Part shown: positions 1 to 5,732 of the stretch, in pieces
Numbering within the stretch: position 1 is the stretch's first letter
How the letters are laid out: each line of letters opens with the position of its first letter
Assembly (NCBI GenBank): GCA_021833085.1
Contig: JAKBGL010000058.1
Coordinates: 1-7,285, forward strand
DNA from: Actinomycetes bacterium
GTDB taxonomy: Bacteria > Actinomycetota > Acidimicrobiia > Acidimicrobiales > Acidimicrobiaceae
Length of the DNA: 7,285 bases
Direction of reading: 5' to 3'
Translations under genes and position numbers: made by a program
Notes under the pieces: generated by a model
The model's input: only the letters and a program-made list of their open reading frames with translations
Told to the model about the DNA's origin: nothing
Database searches by the model: none

Positions 1-118
1 ATCGTCAGAGTTGTTTTGTGCTAGTAATGCCGACTAGGTTATCTAGGTGACATATATGGCTAGTTGAGCGCGTGCCTAGCTTGAAGCAAAGAATCGAGAG
101 ATTGATTGGGGGCAGTTG

Positions 119-439
119 ATGAAAGCGACGCTTTCTGAGGGTAGGGGACAGGTTCGAGAAAGCATCAACCTAGTAGTTCGCTACCTCAAACAAGAGACTC
201 TAACACCTCTTAAGTCAATTCTGAAGTACGTTGGTTTTGGACTTGCTGGAGCAACTCTTGTTGGTGTTGGGTCAGTACTTCTTCTTTTGGGTATTTTACG
301 CCTTCTACAGACTGAAACTGGGTCATCGTTCACGGGCGATCTTTCGTGGCTCCCATACCTTATAACCTTGGTTGTTGGCGGCGTCATAGTTGTCGTTTCT
401 TTGATATTGGGTCGCAAGCGAAAGACCTCAAAGCTATGA
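119..439 (+). CDS. Small two-helix membrane protein, function unknown
   Basis: Predicted 106-residue integral membrane protein that I do not recognise securely. Residues 1-35 are an amphipathic, charged N-terminal stretch. Two long hydrophobic segments follow, at about 37-60 and 77-98, joined by a polar loop containing QTETGSSFTGDLSW. A very basic tail (GRKRKTSKL) probably stays in the cytoplasm, so both ends are likely inside. Size and topology resemble the small holin-like or uncharacterised membrane proteins common in Actinomycetota, but that is only a resemblance. The ATG at 119 is chosen over the TTG at 116 because GGGGG at 108-112 lies 6 nt before it. It is the first of three consecutive short membrane-protein genes leading into trmI. 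Confidence 0.7.
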   Translation: MKATLSEGRGQVRESINLVVRYLKQETLTPLKSILKYVGFGLAGATLVGVGSVLLLLGILRLLQTETGSSFTGDLSWLPYLITLVVGGVIVVVSLILGRKRKTSKL

Positions 440-474
440 CGCATATCTAGACTTTTAGTTAAATGGAGGATTAC

Positions 475-696
475 GTGTCTTCGATGGACAAAGAGAACGA
501 AGTTACAAAGTCTCAGTTGACAGAGGCCTTTAGGTCTTTGTCAGGTGGTGCTTCAAGGGTCTCGCAGGCTGCATTACCGTCTTCTCCGAGCATCACGGCG
601 ATAGCCGTTGCCGTAGGTGTCGGGGTTATATTTGTTGTTGGTTATCTGCGCGGTCGTCGTAAAAGTTCGGTCATAGAGATCAAGAGACTGTATTAG
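475..696 (+). CDS. Small single-pass membrane protein, function unknown
   Basis: Predicted 73-residue protein with a polar N-terminal half (residues 1-37, several Lys, Glu and Ser), one transmembrane segment at about 39-58, and a basic end (RGRRKSSVIEIKRLY) expected in the cytoplasm. I do not know its function. The frame is open from an ATG at 463, but that ATG overlaps a strong ribosome binding site. GGAGGA at 465-470 lies 4 nt before a GTG at 475, so GTG 475 is the better start; the ATG at 484 is 13 nt from that site and less likely. The gene starts 35 nt after its upstream neighbour and is followed after 7 nt by the next gene, as expected within one operon. Confidence 0.6.
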   Translation: MSSMDKENEVTKSQLTEAFRSLSGGASRVSQAALPSSPSITAIAVAVGVGVIFVVGYLRGRRKSSVIEIKRLY

Positions 697-703
697 TAAA
701 GTA

Positions 704-955
704 GTGATAAATGTGCTCAGAAAATACTTGCGTTCAAAGTCCAATATTGTATCGATTCGAAGGTCACTTCTTGGTTCGTCCAACCCCTATGTCGTAGTTC
801 CTGTCGTCGGATTTCTTGTCCTGAGACGGATCTCAAGGTTTTTCAAGGAAAGAGACGACGCTCGTTCAAAGCCACTTAAGCTCAAAGTGGGTCCCGATGA
901 GTCATTTCTCGTTACCTCACAGCTACGATCTGCGCTTAAAACGAGGTCGAAATAG
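704..955 (+). CDS. Small basic membrane-associated protein, function unknown
   Basis: Predicted 83-residue basic protein. It has a Lys/Arg-rich N-terminus (residues 1-20), one hydrophobic segment at about 28-46 (PYVVVPVVGFLVLRRISRFF), and a charged C-terminal part that includes LKLKVGPDESFLVTS. I cannot assign a function. The start is uncertain: GTG 704, GTG 713 and TTG 728 are all in frame and none has a clear Shine-Dalgarno sequence. The 7-nt gap from the previous stop suggests translational coupling and favours 704. The stop codon at 953-955 lies within the open reading frame that leads into trmI. Support is the packed operon position and sensible membrane-protein architecture; no family match is claimed. 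Confidence 0.5.
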   Translation: MINVLRKYLRSKSNIVSIRRSLLGSSNPYVVVPVVGFLVLRRISRFFKERDDARSKPLKLKVGPDESFLVTSQLRSALKTRSK

Positions 956-1005
956 ATACCTACTCTAACCTTTCAAGCTCGAAAGAGACCTTCAATGAGG
1001 GTGAT

Positions 1006-1767
1006 TTGGTTGTCATTGAAGACAAAAAGGGCAATCGTTACTTAGAGCGCGTTGAAATCGGGAAAACTCTGAATAATCATCTGGGGAAGATCGATCTCGG
1101 AGCCTTAGTGACCGCAAGTAGTGGCCATGAGTACCGTTCAGAGAGTGGGAAGGAGTTCTATGTCTATAGGCCGACTATCTCCGACTATATCTACCTTATG
1201 CCAAGAGGAGCTCAGATAATCTATCCGAAAGATCTGGGGCATATTCTTTTTCATCTAGATCTACGTCCGGGAGTCTCTGTCTTGGAGTCAGGTGTAGGTT
1301 CCGGTGCGCTCTCTTTAGGACTGTTAGCCCATGGAGCCAAAGTTGTTGGTGTCGAGATAAGAGAAGACCATCTGAACCTAGCTCGAAAGAATGTATTGAA
1401 CTTCTTCGGCGAGTCCATCAAGGAGTCTTACAACCTCGTAAATACCGATATCATGACATTTGAGTCGACTGTTCGATTTGACCGTATGGTCTTAGATCTA
1501 CCAGAACCTTGGTGCGTTATTGAGAGAGCACGAAGCTTGTTGCGCCAAGACGGAATACTTTGCGTCTACTTAACCAATGTAACCCAAATTATAACCCTAA
1601 ACGAGGCTCTTGATAGGTATAGGTTTCATTCGAGAAGTTACGTCGAACTTCTCGAAAGGCCCTGGCACTACCGATCAATGATAGCTCGACCTGAGCATAG
1701 GATGGTAGCTCACACTGGATTTTTGATATACGCTCGACCAGGGAAAGCTATAGACTCAAAGGAGTAG
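1006..1767 (+). CDS. trmI: tRNA (adenine-58-N1)-methyltransferase TrmI
   Basis: SAM-dependent Rossmann-fold enzyme that makes m1A58 in the T-loop of tRNA, acting as a homotetramer in the cytoplasm (family knowledge). Visible features, numbered from the TTG at 1006: MPRGAQIIYPKD (65-76), typical of the family; SAM-binding motif I LESGVGSGAL (93-102); the acidic ribose-binding end of strand 2, VEIRE (116-120); the catalytic-site motif DLPEPW (164-169); and the C-terminal RPEHRMVAHTGFL (228-240). It aligns along its length with mycobacterial TrmI (Rv2118c) as I remember it. The TTG start has GAGGG at 997-1001, 4 nt upstream. However, the same frame encodes TFNEGD just before it, which also matches the family, so the true protein may start further upstream, possibly at an ATA at 952. 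It is convergent with the ferredoxin gene. Confidence 0.93.
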   Translation: MVVIEDKKGNRYLERVEIGKTLNNHLGKIDLGALVTASSGHEYRSESGKEFYVYRPTISDYIYLMPRGAQIIYPKDLGHILFHLDLRPGVSVLESGVGSGALSLGLLAHGAKVVGVEIREDHLNLARKNVLNFFGESIKESYNLVNTDIMTFESTVRFDRMVLDLPEPWCVIERARSLLRQDGILCVYLTNVTQIITLNEALDRYRFHSRSYVELLERPWHYRSMIARPEHRMVAHTGFLIYARPGKAIDSKE

Positions 1768-1792
1768 CAGTTATCTATTCCGACTCCTAGTC
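1753..1792. terminator. Possible hairpin between convergent genes
   Basis: AGGAGT (1760-1765) can pair with ACTCCT (1783-1788) across a 17-nt loop. GACT (1753-1756) can add pairs with AGTC (1789-1792) past a 3-nt bulge. The structure covers the stop codons of both convergent genes, trmI and the ferredoxin gene, which are only 19 nt apart, so it could serve either strand. There is no clear T tract on either side and the loop is long, so a classical intrinsic terminator is doubtful. Confidence 0.25.
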
Positions 1793-2023
1793 AGCCTCGA
1801 CGAAGATACACTCTCCAGGGCACTCTTCTGATGCCTCAACAACAGCTTCTTCCTGATCACTAGGTACATCAACCATCTGAGCAGACCCTCCAGGGTTACT
1901 CATTACCTCGTCCCCGTCTTTTACGTAAGCCAAACCATCGTCTAGCAGGGTGAATACTGCAGGACAGATCTCCTCGCAGAGTCCGTCACCAGTGCAGAGA
2001 TCCTGATCTATCCAGACCTTCAT
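1787..2023 (-). CDS. Single-cluster ferredoxin next to the proteasome ATPase gene
   Basis: Small 78-residue acidic electron carrier of the bacterial ferredoxin family. The motif C10-x2-D13-x2-C16-x3-C20-P, with a later C68-P, indicates one iron-sulfur cluster. C10, C16 and C68 are the expected ligands. Asp13 replaces the usual second cysteine, as in ferredoxins that hold [3Fe-4S] or an Asp-ligated [4Fe-4S] cluster. C20 and C72 are not accounted for by that single cluster. The N-terminus KVWIDQDLCTGDGLC closely resembles the ferredoxin I recall beside arc in other Actinomycetota. GAGGAG (complement of 2028-2033) lies 4 nt before the ATG. It is transcribed away from arc across a shared regulatory region. 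Its redox partner cannot be read from this window; a link to pupylation is unproven. Confidence 0.92.
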   Translation of the reverse strand: MKVWIDQDLCTGDGLCEEICPAVFTLLDDGLAYVKDGDEVMSNPGGSAQMVDVPSDQEEAVVEASEECPGECIFVEAD

Positions 2024-2041
2024 TAAACTCCTCGCTTTTGC

Positions 2042-2082
2042 AGAGTGGGAAATTACAGCTAATTTGTATTACAGGCCACTCT
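2042..2082. repeat. Inverted repeat enclosing two direct repeats, ferredoxin-arc region
   Basis: AGAGTGG (2042-2048) and CCACTCT (2076-2082) form a perfect 7-bp inverted repeat with 27 nt between the arms. Inside it, ATTACAG occurs twice in direct orientation (2052-2058 and 2068-2074), 16 nt start to start. The element lies just upstream of the ferredoxin ribosome binding site and could be a regulator binding site or a transcript structure. No known operator consensus was recognised. Confidence 0.4.
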
Positions 2083-2098
2083 AGTCTGAAACCATGGC

Positions 2099-2127
2099 AA
2101 ACTAAGTTTCTAAGAATGAATTAGTTT
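2099..2127. promoter_or_regulatory. Palindrome upstream of arc, possible operator
   Basis: AAACTAA (2099-2105) and TTAGTTT (2121-2127) are perfect 7-bp inverted arms separated by 15 nt. Nearly concentric within them is a second short palindrome, TTCT-A-AGAA (2108-2116). This arrangement suits a dimeric DNA-binding protein better than an RNA hairpin. It sits directly upstream of the best, though weak, promoter candidate for arc. No regulator is encoded nearby. Confidence 0.4.
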
Positions 2128-2130
2128 ACG

Positions 2131-2159
2131 TTACCTAATCGATCTCCAGAGGCTATAGC
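2131..2159 (+). promoter_or_regulatory. Weak candidate promoter for the arc operon
   Basis: TTACCT (2131-2136) and TATAGC (2154-2159) are separated by 17 nt. Each only partly matches the -35 and -10 consensus of the main sigma factor. Transcription would begin near 2166, immediately before the long ribosome-binding sequence. A promoter somewhere between the ferredoxin and arc starts is very likely because the genes diverge; these particular hexamers are tentative. Confidence 0.25.
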
Positions 2160-2167
2160 TTACTTAT

Positions 2168-2178
2168 AAGGAGGTGAT
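2168..2178 (+). promoter_or_regulatory. Extended anti-16S (Shine-Dalgarno) match upstream of arc
   Basis: AAGGAGGTGAT is an 11-base match to the complement of the conserved 16S rRNA 3' tail. No standard start codon lies at the usual spacing. The GTG at 2174 is inside the element itself, and the ATG at 2222 is 43 nt past its end. It may act as a standby ribosome site or serve an unrecognised start. The match is read directly; the role is inference. Confidence 0.5.
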
Positions 2179-2221
2179 TCAGACGACTAAGTTTGATCGT
2201 GAGAATCAAGGTGGTGCTGAA

Positions 2222-3940
2222 ATGTCTGACGCATCAGAGGCTGTGATAGGTCGACTTCAAGAAGAAGTGGCGGAGCTTAGGCAGAAGGTTCAAGACTCTC
2301 CAATAAGAGTCAGAGCTCTTGAGGAGAAGCTGCTTGAGGTTACAGGACAACTAGCCCAAGCTCAGCTCCGAAATGAAAAACTTACATTCACACTTCAACA
2401 AGCTCGAGAACATATTGCAACTCTGCGGGAAGAGGTGGAGAAGCTTACGCAACCGCCGTCTGCCTATGGAGTTTTTCTAGGCGCAAACGACGACAAAACG
2501 GTTGATGTTCATACCTCGGGACGCAAGATGAGAGTGGCTGTGCATCCTGATGTCGATGTAGAACAACTTCAAAAGGGCCAGGAGGTCGTCCTAAATGAGT
2601 CCTTTACTGTGGTCATGGCGCGTTCCCCTGAGGTGGTGGGGGAGGTAGTTGCTATTAGAGACATTCTGGAAGCTGGTAAGCGAGTTGTAATCGTTGGACG
2701 TGCAGATGAAGAGAGGGTGGCTGAGCTCGCTGGCGATCTGATAAGCGAGAAACTACGCGCGGGTGACTCAGTTCTTTTTGATTCAAGAACCGGTTTTGTA
2801 ATAGAGAAACTTCCGAGACCTGAGGTCGAAGAGTTAGTTCTAGAAGAAGTTCCAGACGTTAGCTACGAAGACATTGGAGGCTTAGACACTCAAATAGAAG
2901 AGATTATGGATGCGGTTGAACTTCCATTTCTTTATCGGGAACTCTTTCATTCCTATCGACTACCGGCTCCGAAGGGTATTTTGCTCTACGGGCCCCCAGG
3001 CTGTGGAAAGACTTTGATTGCAAAAGCCGTTGCTAACTCCTTGGCGAAAAAGGTTGCCAAGGTAACTGGCAATGACTCTGTTAGAAGCTATTTCTTGAAC
3101 GTTAAGGGACCGGAACTACTAAATAAATATGTTGGAGAGACAGAACGTCAGATACGACTCATCTTCCAGCGGGCGAGAGAGAAAGCTGAAGAAGGGGTAC
3201 CCGTAATCGTTTTCTTTGACGAGATGGATTCACTTTTTAGAACTCGAGGTACCGGGATATCTTCAGATATGGAGTCGACGATCGTGCCGCAACTTTTGGC
3301 CGAGATAGATGGTGTCGAGACTCTCAGGAACGTGATCGTCATAGGAGCATCAAACAGAGAAGATCTAATTGATCCAGCGATACTTCGTCCGGGACGTCTT
3401 GATGTGAAGATCAAGATTGAAAGACCTGATGAGTCGTCGGCAACCCAGATCTTTGGTCGTTACTTGACAGCTGACCTACCGATTTCCCCCACTGAGATCG
3501 AATCTTTAGGTGGCGGTGATGTCAACAAGGCAGTCTCTGCAATGATCGAAAGAACGGTTGAGACGATGTATCGGACCGATGAAACGAATCGATTTTTGGA
3601 GGTCACTTACCAAAATGGAGATAAAGAGGTGCTTTACTATAAGGACTTTTCTTCTGGTGCCATGATTGAGAACATCGTACGACGAGCAAAAAAACAGGCG
3701 ATCAAGAGGGAGATAGCAGGAGAGAAGGCCGGAATTCGTACGGAAGATTTGCTCTACTCTATCGCTAAAGAGTTCAAAGAGCATGAAGACCTGCCTAACA
3801 CAACGAATCCAGACGACTGGGCGAAGATCTCTGGAAAGAAAGGTGAGCGAATCGTCTACATACGCACTCTGGTTACCCAAGGTAAGGAAGCTGAAGGCGG
3901 ACGTGCAATTGAACGGGTAGCCACAGGTCAGTATCTCTGA
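2222..3940 (+). CDS. arc: Proteasome-associated AAA ATPase ARC/Mpa
   Basis: Hexameric unfoldase that binds Pup on tagged proteins, unfolds them with ATP and feeds them to the 20S proteasome in the cytoplasm. The 572-residue protein shows, numbered from ATG 2222: an N-terminal coiled coil (about 8-78) that binds Pup; interdomain OB folds (about 84-200); Walker A GPPGCGKT (257-264); pore-loop region KYVGETE (302-308); Walker [10 protein letters not shown] (328-336); sensor GASN (375-378); arginine-finger region RPGRLD (389-394); and a C-terminal GQYL that docks on the PrcA ring. It matches M. tuberculosis Mpa along its length. ATG 2222 has AAGGTGG (2208-2214) 7 nt upstream. An in-frame GTG at 2174 would add 16 residues but overlaps a ribosome-binding sequence and is less likely. 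First gene of the operon; dop starts 24 nt downstream. Confidence 0.97.
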   Translation: MSDASEAVIGRLQEEVAELRQKVQDSPIRVRALEEKLLEVTGQLAQAQLRNEKLTFTLQQAREHIATLREEVEKLTQPPSAYGVFLGANDDKTVDVHTSGRKMRVAVHPDVDVEQLQKGQEVVLNESFTVVMARSPEVVGEVVAIRDILEAGKRVVIVGRADEERVAELAGDLISEKLRAGDSVLFDSRTGFVIEKLPRPEVEELVLEEVPDVSYEDIGGLDTQIEEIMDAVELPFLYRELFHSYRLPAPKGILLYGPPGCGKTLIAKAVANSLAKKVAKVTGNDSVRSYFLNVKGPELLNKYVGETERQIRLIFQRAREKAEEGVPVIVFFDEMDSLFRTRGTGISSDMESTIVPQLLAEIDGVETLRNVIVIGASNREDLIDPAILRPGRLDVKIKIERPDESSATQIFGRYLTADLPISPTEIESLGGGDVNKAVSAMIERTVETMYRTDETNRFLEVTYQNGDKEVLYYKDFSSGAMIENIVRRAKKQAIKREIAGEKAGIRTEDLLYSIAKEFKEHEDLPNTTNPDDWAKISGKKGERIVYIRTLVTQGKEAEGGRAIERVATGQYL

Positions 3941-3964
3941 AAAGATTGAGTATATAGGAGCGTT

Positions 3965-5455
3965 ATGGCAATAGCGAAGGTCTGTGGAATTGAGACGGAG
4001 TACGGGATATCAGTTCTGGGTTCTCCTGATGCTAATCCAATATCAGTATCCTCTGTTCTTATTAACGCCTATGTGTCAGAGGTCGCAGGCAGAGTAGGTT
4101 GGGACTTTGAGACTGAATCTCCGGGCAATGATGCCCGTGGATTTTCATTTGAGGCACCAGGCAACGCAGAGATGGAGACCCATCTCGTAAATACTGTACT
4201 GACTAACGGAGCTCGACTCTATGTTGACCATGCTCACCCTGAGTACTCCTCTCCTGAGTGCATATCACCCAAGCAGGCTTTGCTGTACGACAAAGCTGGA
4301 GAGGAAGTCTTGCGGAGGGCTATGAAGGCCTCGAAAAGGTTTATGCCTCCGGGGCAAGAGATCGTGGTCTACAAAAATAACTCTGACCGCAAGGGCAACT
4401 CCTATGGATGCCATGAGAACTACATGATGGATCGAGCAGTACCTTTTGCAAAGATCGTTAAGCAGCTAACACCGTTTTTCGTTACACGTCAGATATTTTG
4501 TGGCGCTGGAAAGTTAGGTACCGAGATCCTGGGCTCGCAAGGGGAAGTATCGTTTCAACTTAGCCAACGAGCAGATTTTTTTGAAGAGGAGGTAGGTTTA
4601 GAGACTACCTTGAAGAGGCCTATAATAAATACTAGAGATGAACCGCATGCTGATGCTACGAGGTTCCGACGCCTTCATGTAATCCTTGGCGATGCTAACT
4701 TATCTGAGTTCTCGACGTTTTTAAAACTTGCCTCTACTGCAGTGGTGCTTTCCATGATCGAAGACGGAGTACTAGATGATGTGGAACTTCAGATTTGTTC
4801 CCCTGTCCAAGCTCTTAGAAAGGTCTCCTGTGACCCGGGGCTAAAGGTGACTGTTGATACTACCGATGGTCGGTCTATGACAGCTCTTGAGATCCAGTGG
4901 AGCTACTTGGAGATGGCGAAGAAGTACTTTGAAAGAGAGGGAATTCCTACGGTTGGTACTTCCGAGGAGGTCGCCGTTCTTCTAGGTCTTTGGGAGAATA
5001 CCTTATCTCAACTTGAAGAGGATCCAATGCTGCTTCGACAGCGCCTTGACTGGGTTGCAAAGCTGAATCTAATTCAAGGTTATAAAGAGCGCCACTCGCT
5101 TGGCTGGAATGATCCGAAGCTAGCTGCGATAGATCTGCAGTATCACGATATTCGACCTGAGAAGTCACTAGCCTTGCGTGCAGGACTAGAAACACTGCTA
5201 GATTCAAAAGATGTAGATATGGCTGTGTTTGAACCGCCGAAGGAGACTAGGGCGTACTTTAGAGGAAAGTGTTTGGAGAAGTTTGGAGAGTCTATAGCTG
5301 CGGCGAATTGGGACTCACTAATCTTTGATACGGGAAAAGATCCTCTAAGAAGAGTACCCATGATGGATCCTTTGAAAGGAACGTTTGATCACGTGGATGG
5401 TTTAATACAAAGTAGCAATAGCGCATTAGAGCTACTTGAGGGTCTGGGCGCATAG
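3965..5455 (+). CDS. dop: Pup deamidase/depupylase Dop
   Basis: ATP-dependent enzyme of the glutamine-synthetase-like Pup ligase/Dop family. It converts the C-terminal Gln of Pup to Glu, priming it for ligation, and also cleaves Pup from substrates. The 496-residue sequence shows the N-terminal nucleotide/metal-site motif GIETEYGI (8-15), with a Glu at 10; the ESPGNDARGF segment (51-60), matching the ESPLRDARGF stretch that marks Dop rather than PafA; the motif LYVDHAHPEYSSPE with Asp88 as the likely catalytic aspartate; and NNSDRKGNSYGCHENY (138-153). Further on are TRDEPHADATRFRRLH and, near the C-terminus, TRAYFRGKC and AANWDSLIFD. Length is as usual for Dop. AGGAG at 3956-3960 lies 4 nt before the ATG. 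Pup follows after 8 nt, so enzyme and substrate are co-transcribed. Confidence 0.97.
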   Translation: MAIAKVCGIETEYGISVLGSPDANPISVSSVLINAYVSEVAGRVGWDFETESPGNDARGFSFEAPGNAEMETHLVNTVLTNGARLYVDHAHPEYSSPECISPKQALLYDKAGEEVLRRAMKASKRFMPPGQEIVVYKNNSDRKGNSYGCHENYMMDRAVPFAKIVKQLTPFFVTRQIFCGAGKLGTEILGSQGEVSFQLSQRADFFEEEVGLETTLKRPIINTRDEPHADATRFRRLHVILGDANLSEFSTFLKLASTAVVLSMIEDGVLDDVELQICSPVQALRKVSCDPGLKVTVDTTDGRSMTALEIQWSYLEMAKKYFEREGIPTVGTSEEVAVLLGLWENTLSQLEEDPMLLRQRLDWVAKLNLIQGYKERHSLGWNDPKLAAIDLQYHDIRPEKSLALRAGLETLLDSKDVDMAVFEPPKETRAYFRGKCLEKFGESIAAANWDSLIFDTGKDPLRRVPMMDPLKGTFDHVDGLIQSSNSALELLEGLGA

Positions 5456-5463
5456 GGGTAAAG

Positions 5464-5661
5464 ATGGCTGAAAGAGAACAGAAAAAAAAGACACAGACGC
5501 AGAGAGAATCTGAAGAACTTCACGAGGAAGTGCAGGCGAAAAACGAATCTGCTGAGAAGTTAAAGGCTGACCTAGACGATCTGTTGGACGAGATAGATGA
5601 GGTCCTTGAAGAAAATGCAGAGGAGTTTGTGCGGAACTACGTTCAAAAAGGAGGACAGTAG
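5464..5661 (+). CDS. pup: Prokaryotic ubiquitin-like protein Pup (Gln form)
   Basis: A 65-residue, very acidic and largely disordered protein tag that is attached through its C-terminus to lysines of proteins destined for the proteasome. The N-terminal half is polar with a KKK cluster (7-9). The second half carries the helix-forming ARC-binding region (about 20-58: DLDDLLDEIDEVLEENAEEF), followed by VRNYVQKGGQ. The terminal Gly-Gly-Gln means it is made in the inactive form and needs deamidation by Dop, encoded just upstream. Lys62 next to GGQ is conserved. GGGG (5455-5458) overlaps the dop stop codon and lies 5 nt before the ATG. A hairpin surrounds the stop codon. Easily overlooked by size, but unambiguous by motif and position. 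Confidence 0.97.
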   Translation: MAEREQKKKTQTQRESEELHEEVQAKNESAEKLKADLDDLLDEIDEVLEENAEEFVRNYVQKGGQ

Positions 5662-5671
5662 CGACTGTCTT
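5652..5671 (+). terminator. Hairpin centred on the pup stop codon, possible attenuator
   Basis: GACAGT (5654-5659) pairs perfectly with ACTGTC (5664-5669) around a 4-nt loop, extendable by a G-T wobble and an A-T pair to 5652-5671. It is followed by TCTC, so the U tract is weak. The arms include the last Gly and Gln codons of pup, and the TAG stop falls in the stem-loop. It could reduce transcription into prcBA or protect the 3' end of an arc-dop-pup transcript. Structure is seen; function is inferred. Confidence 0.45.
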
Positions 5672-5732
5672 TCTCGAGGTAGCGCGTACCGTGTGATTGA
5701 TTCTAGATGTGTGTCAAGTTGAAGGGTGATAA

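Noticed and set aside
1..118. End of an upstream gene, or a tRNA gene, at the window start
   Set aside because: All forward frames close within 50 bases without a recognisable ending, and no cloverleaf arms or T-loop sequence are visible. TTGTGC (16-21) and TTATCT (39-44) have 17-nt spacing but each matches the promoter consensus at only about half its positions.
463..474. ATG at 463 as the start of the second small membrane protein
   Set aside because: The codon abuts and overlaps the GGAGGA element that properly positions GTG 475; nothing supports initiation at 463.
995..997. ATG at 995 as the trmI start
   Set aside because: It is out of frame with the TrmI coding sequence and its own frame closes soon after without homology.
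2174..2221. GTG 2174 as the arc start
   Set aside because: The GTG is part of the ribosome-binding match with no spacing. ATG 2222 has an AAGGTGG at 7 nt and gives the usual N-terminus. Kept as an alternative only.
3506..3880. A 124-codon open frame on the minus strand inside arc
   Set aside because: It is antisense to highly conserved ARC codons, has no recognisable motif and no convincing ribosome binding site. The same applies to the other antisense frames within trmI, dop, prcB and prcA.
3965..5455. Possibility that this gene is pafA rather than dop
   Set aside because: The ESPGNDARGF segment, LYVDHAHPEYSSPE and the position between arc and pup all fit Dop; PafA has a different sequence around the catalytic aspartate.
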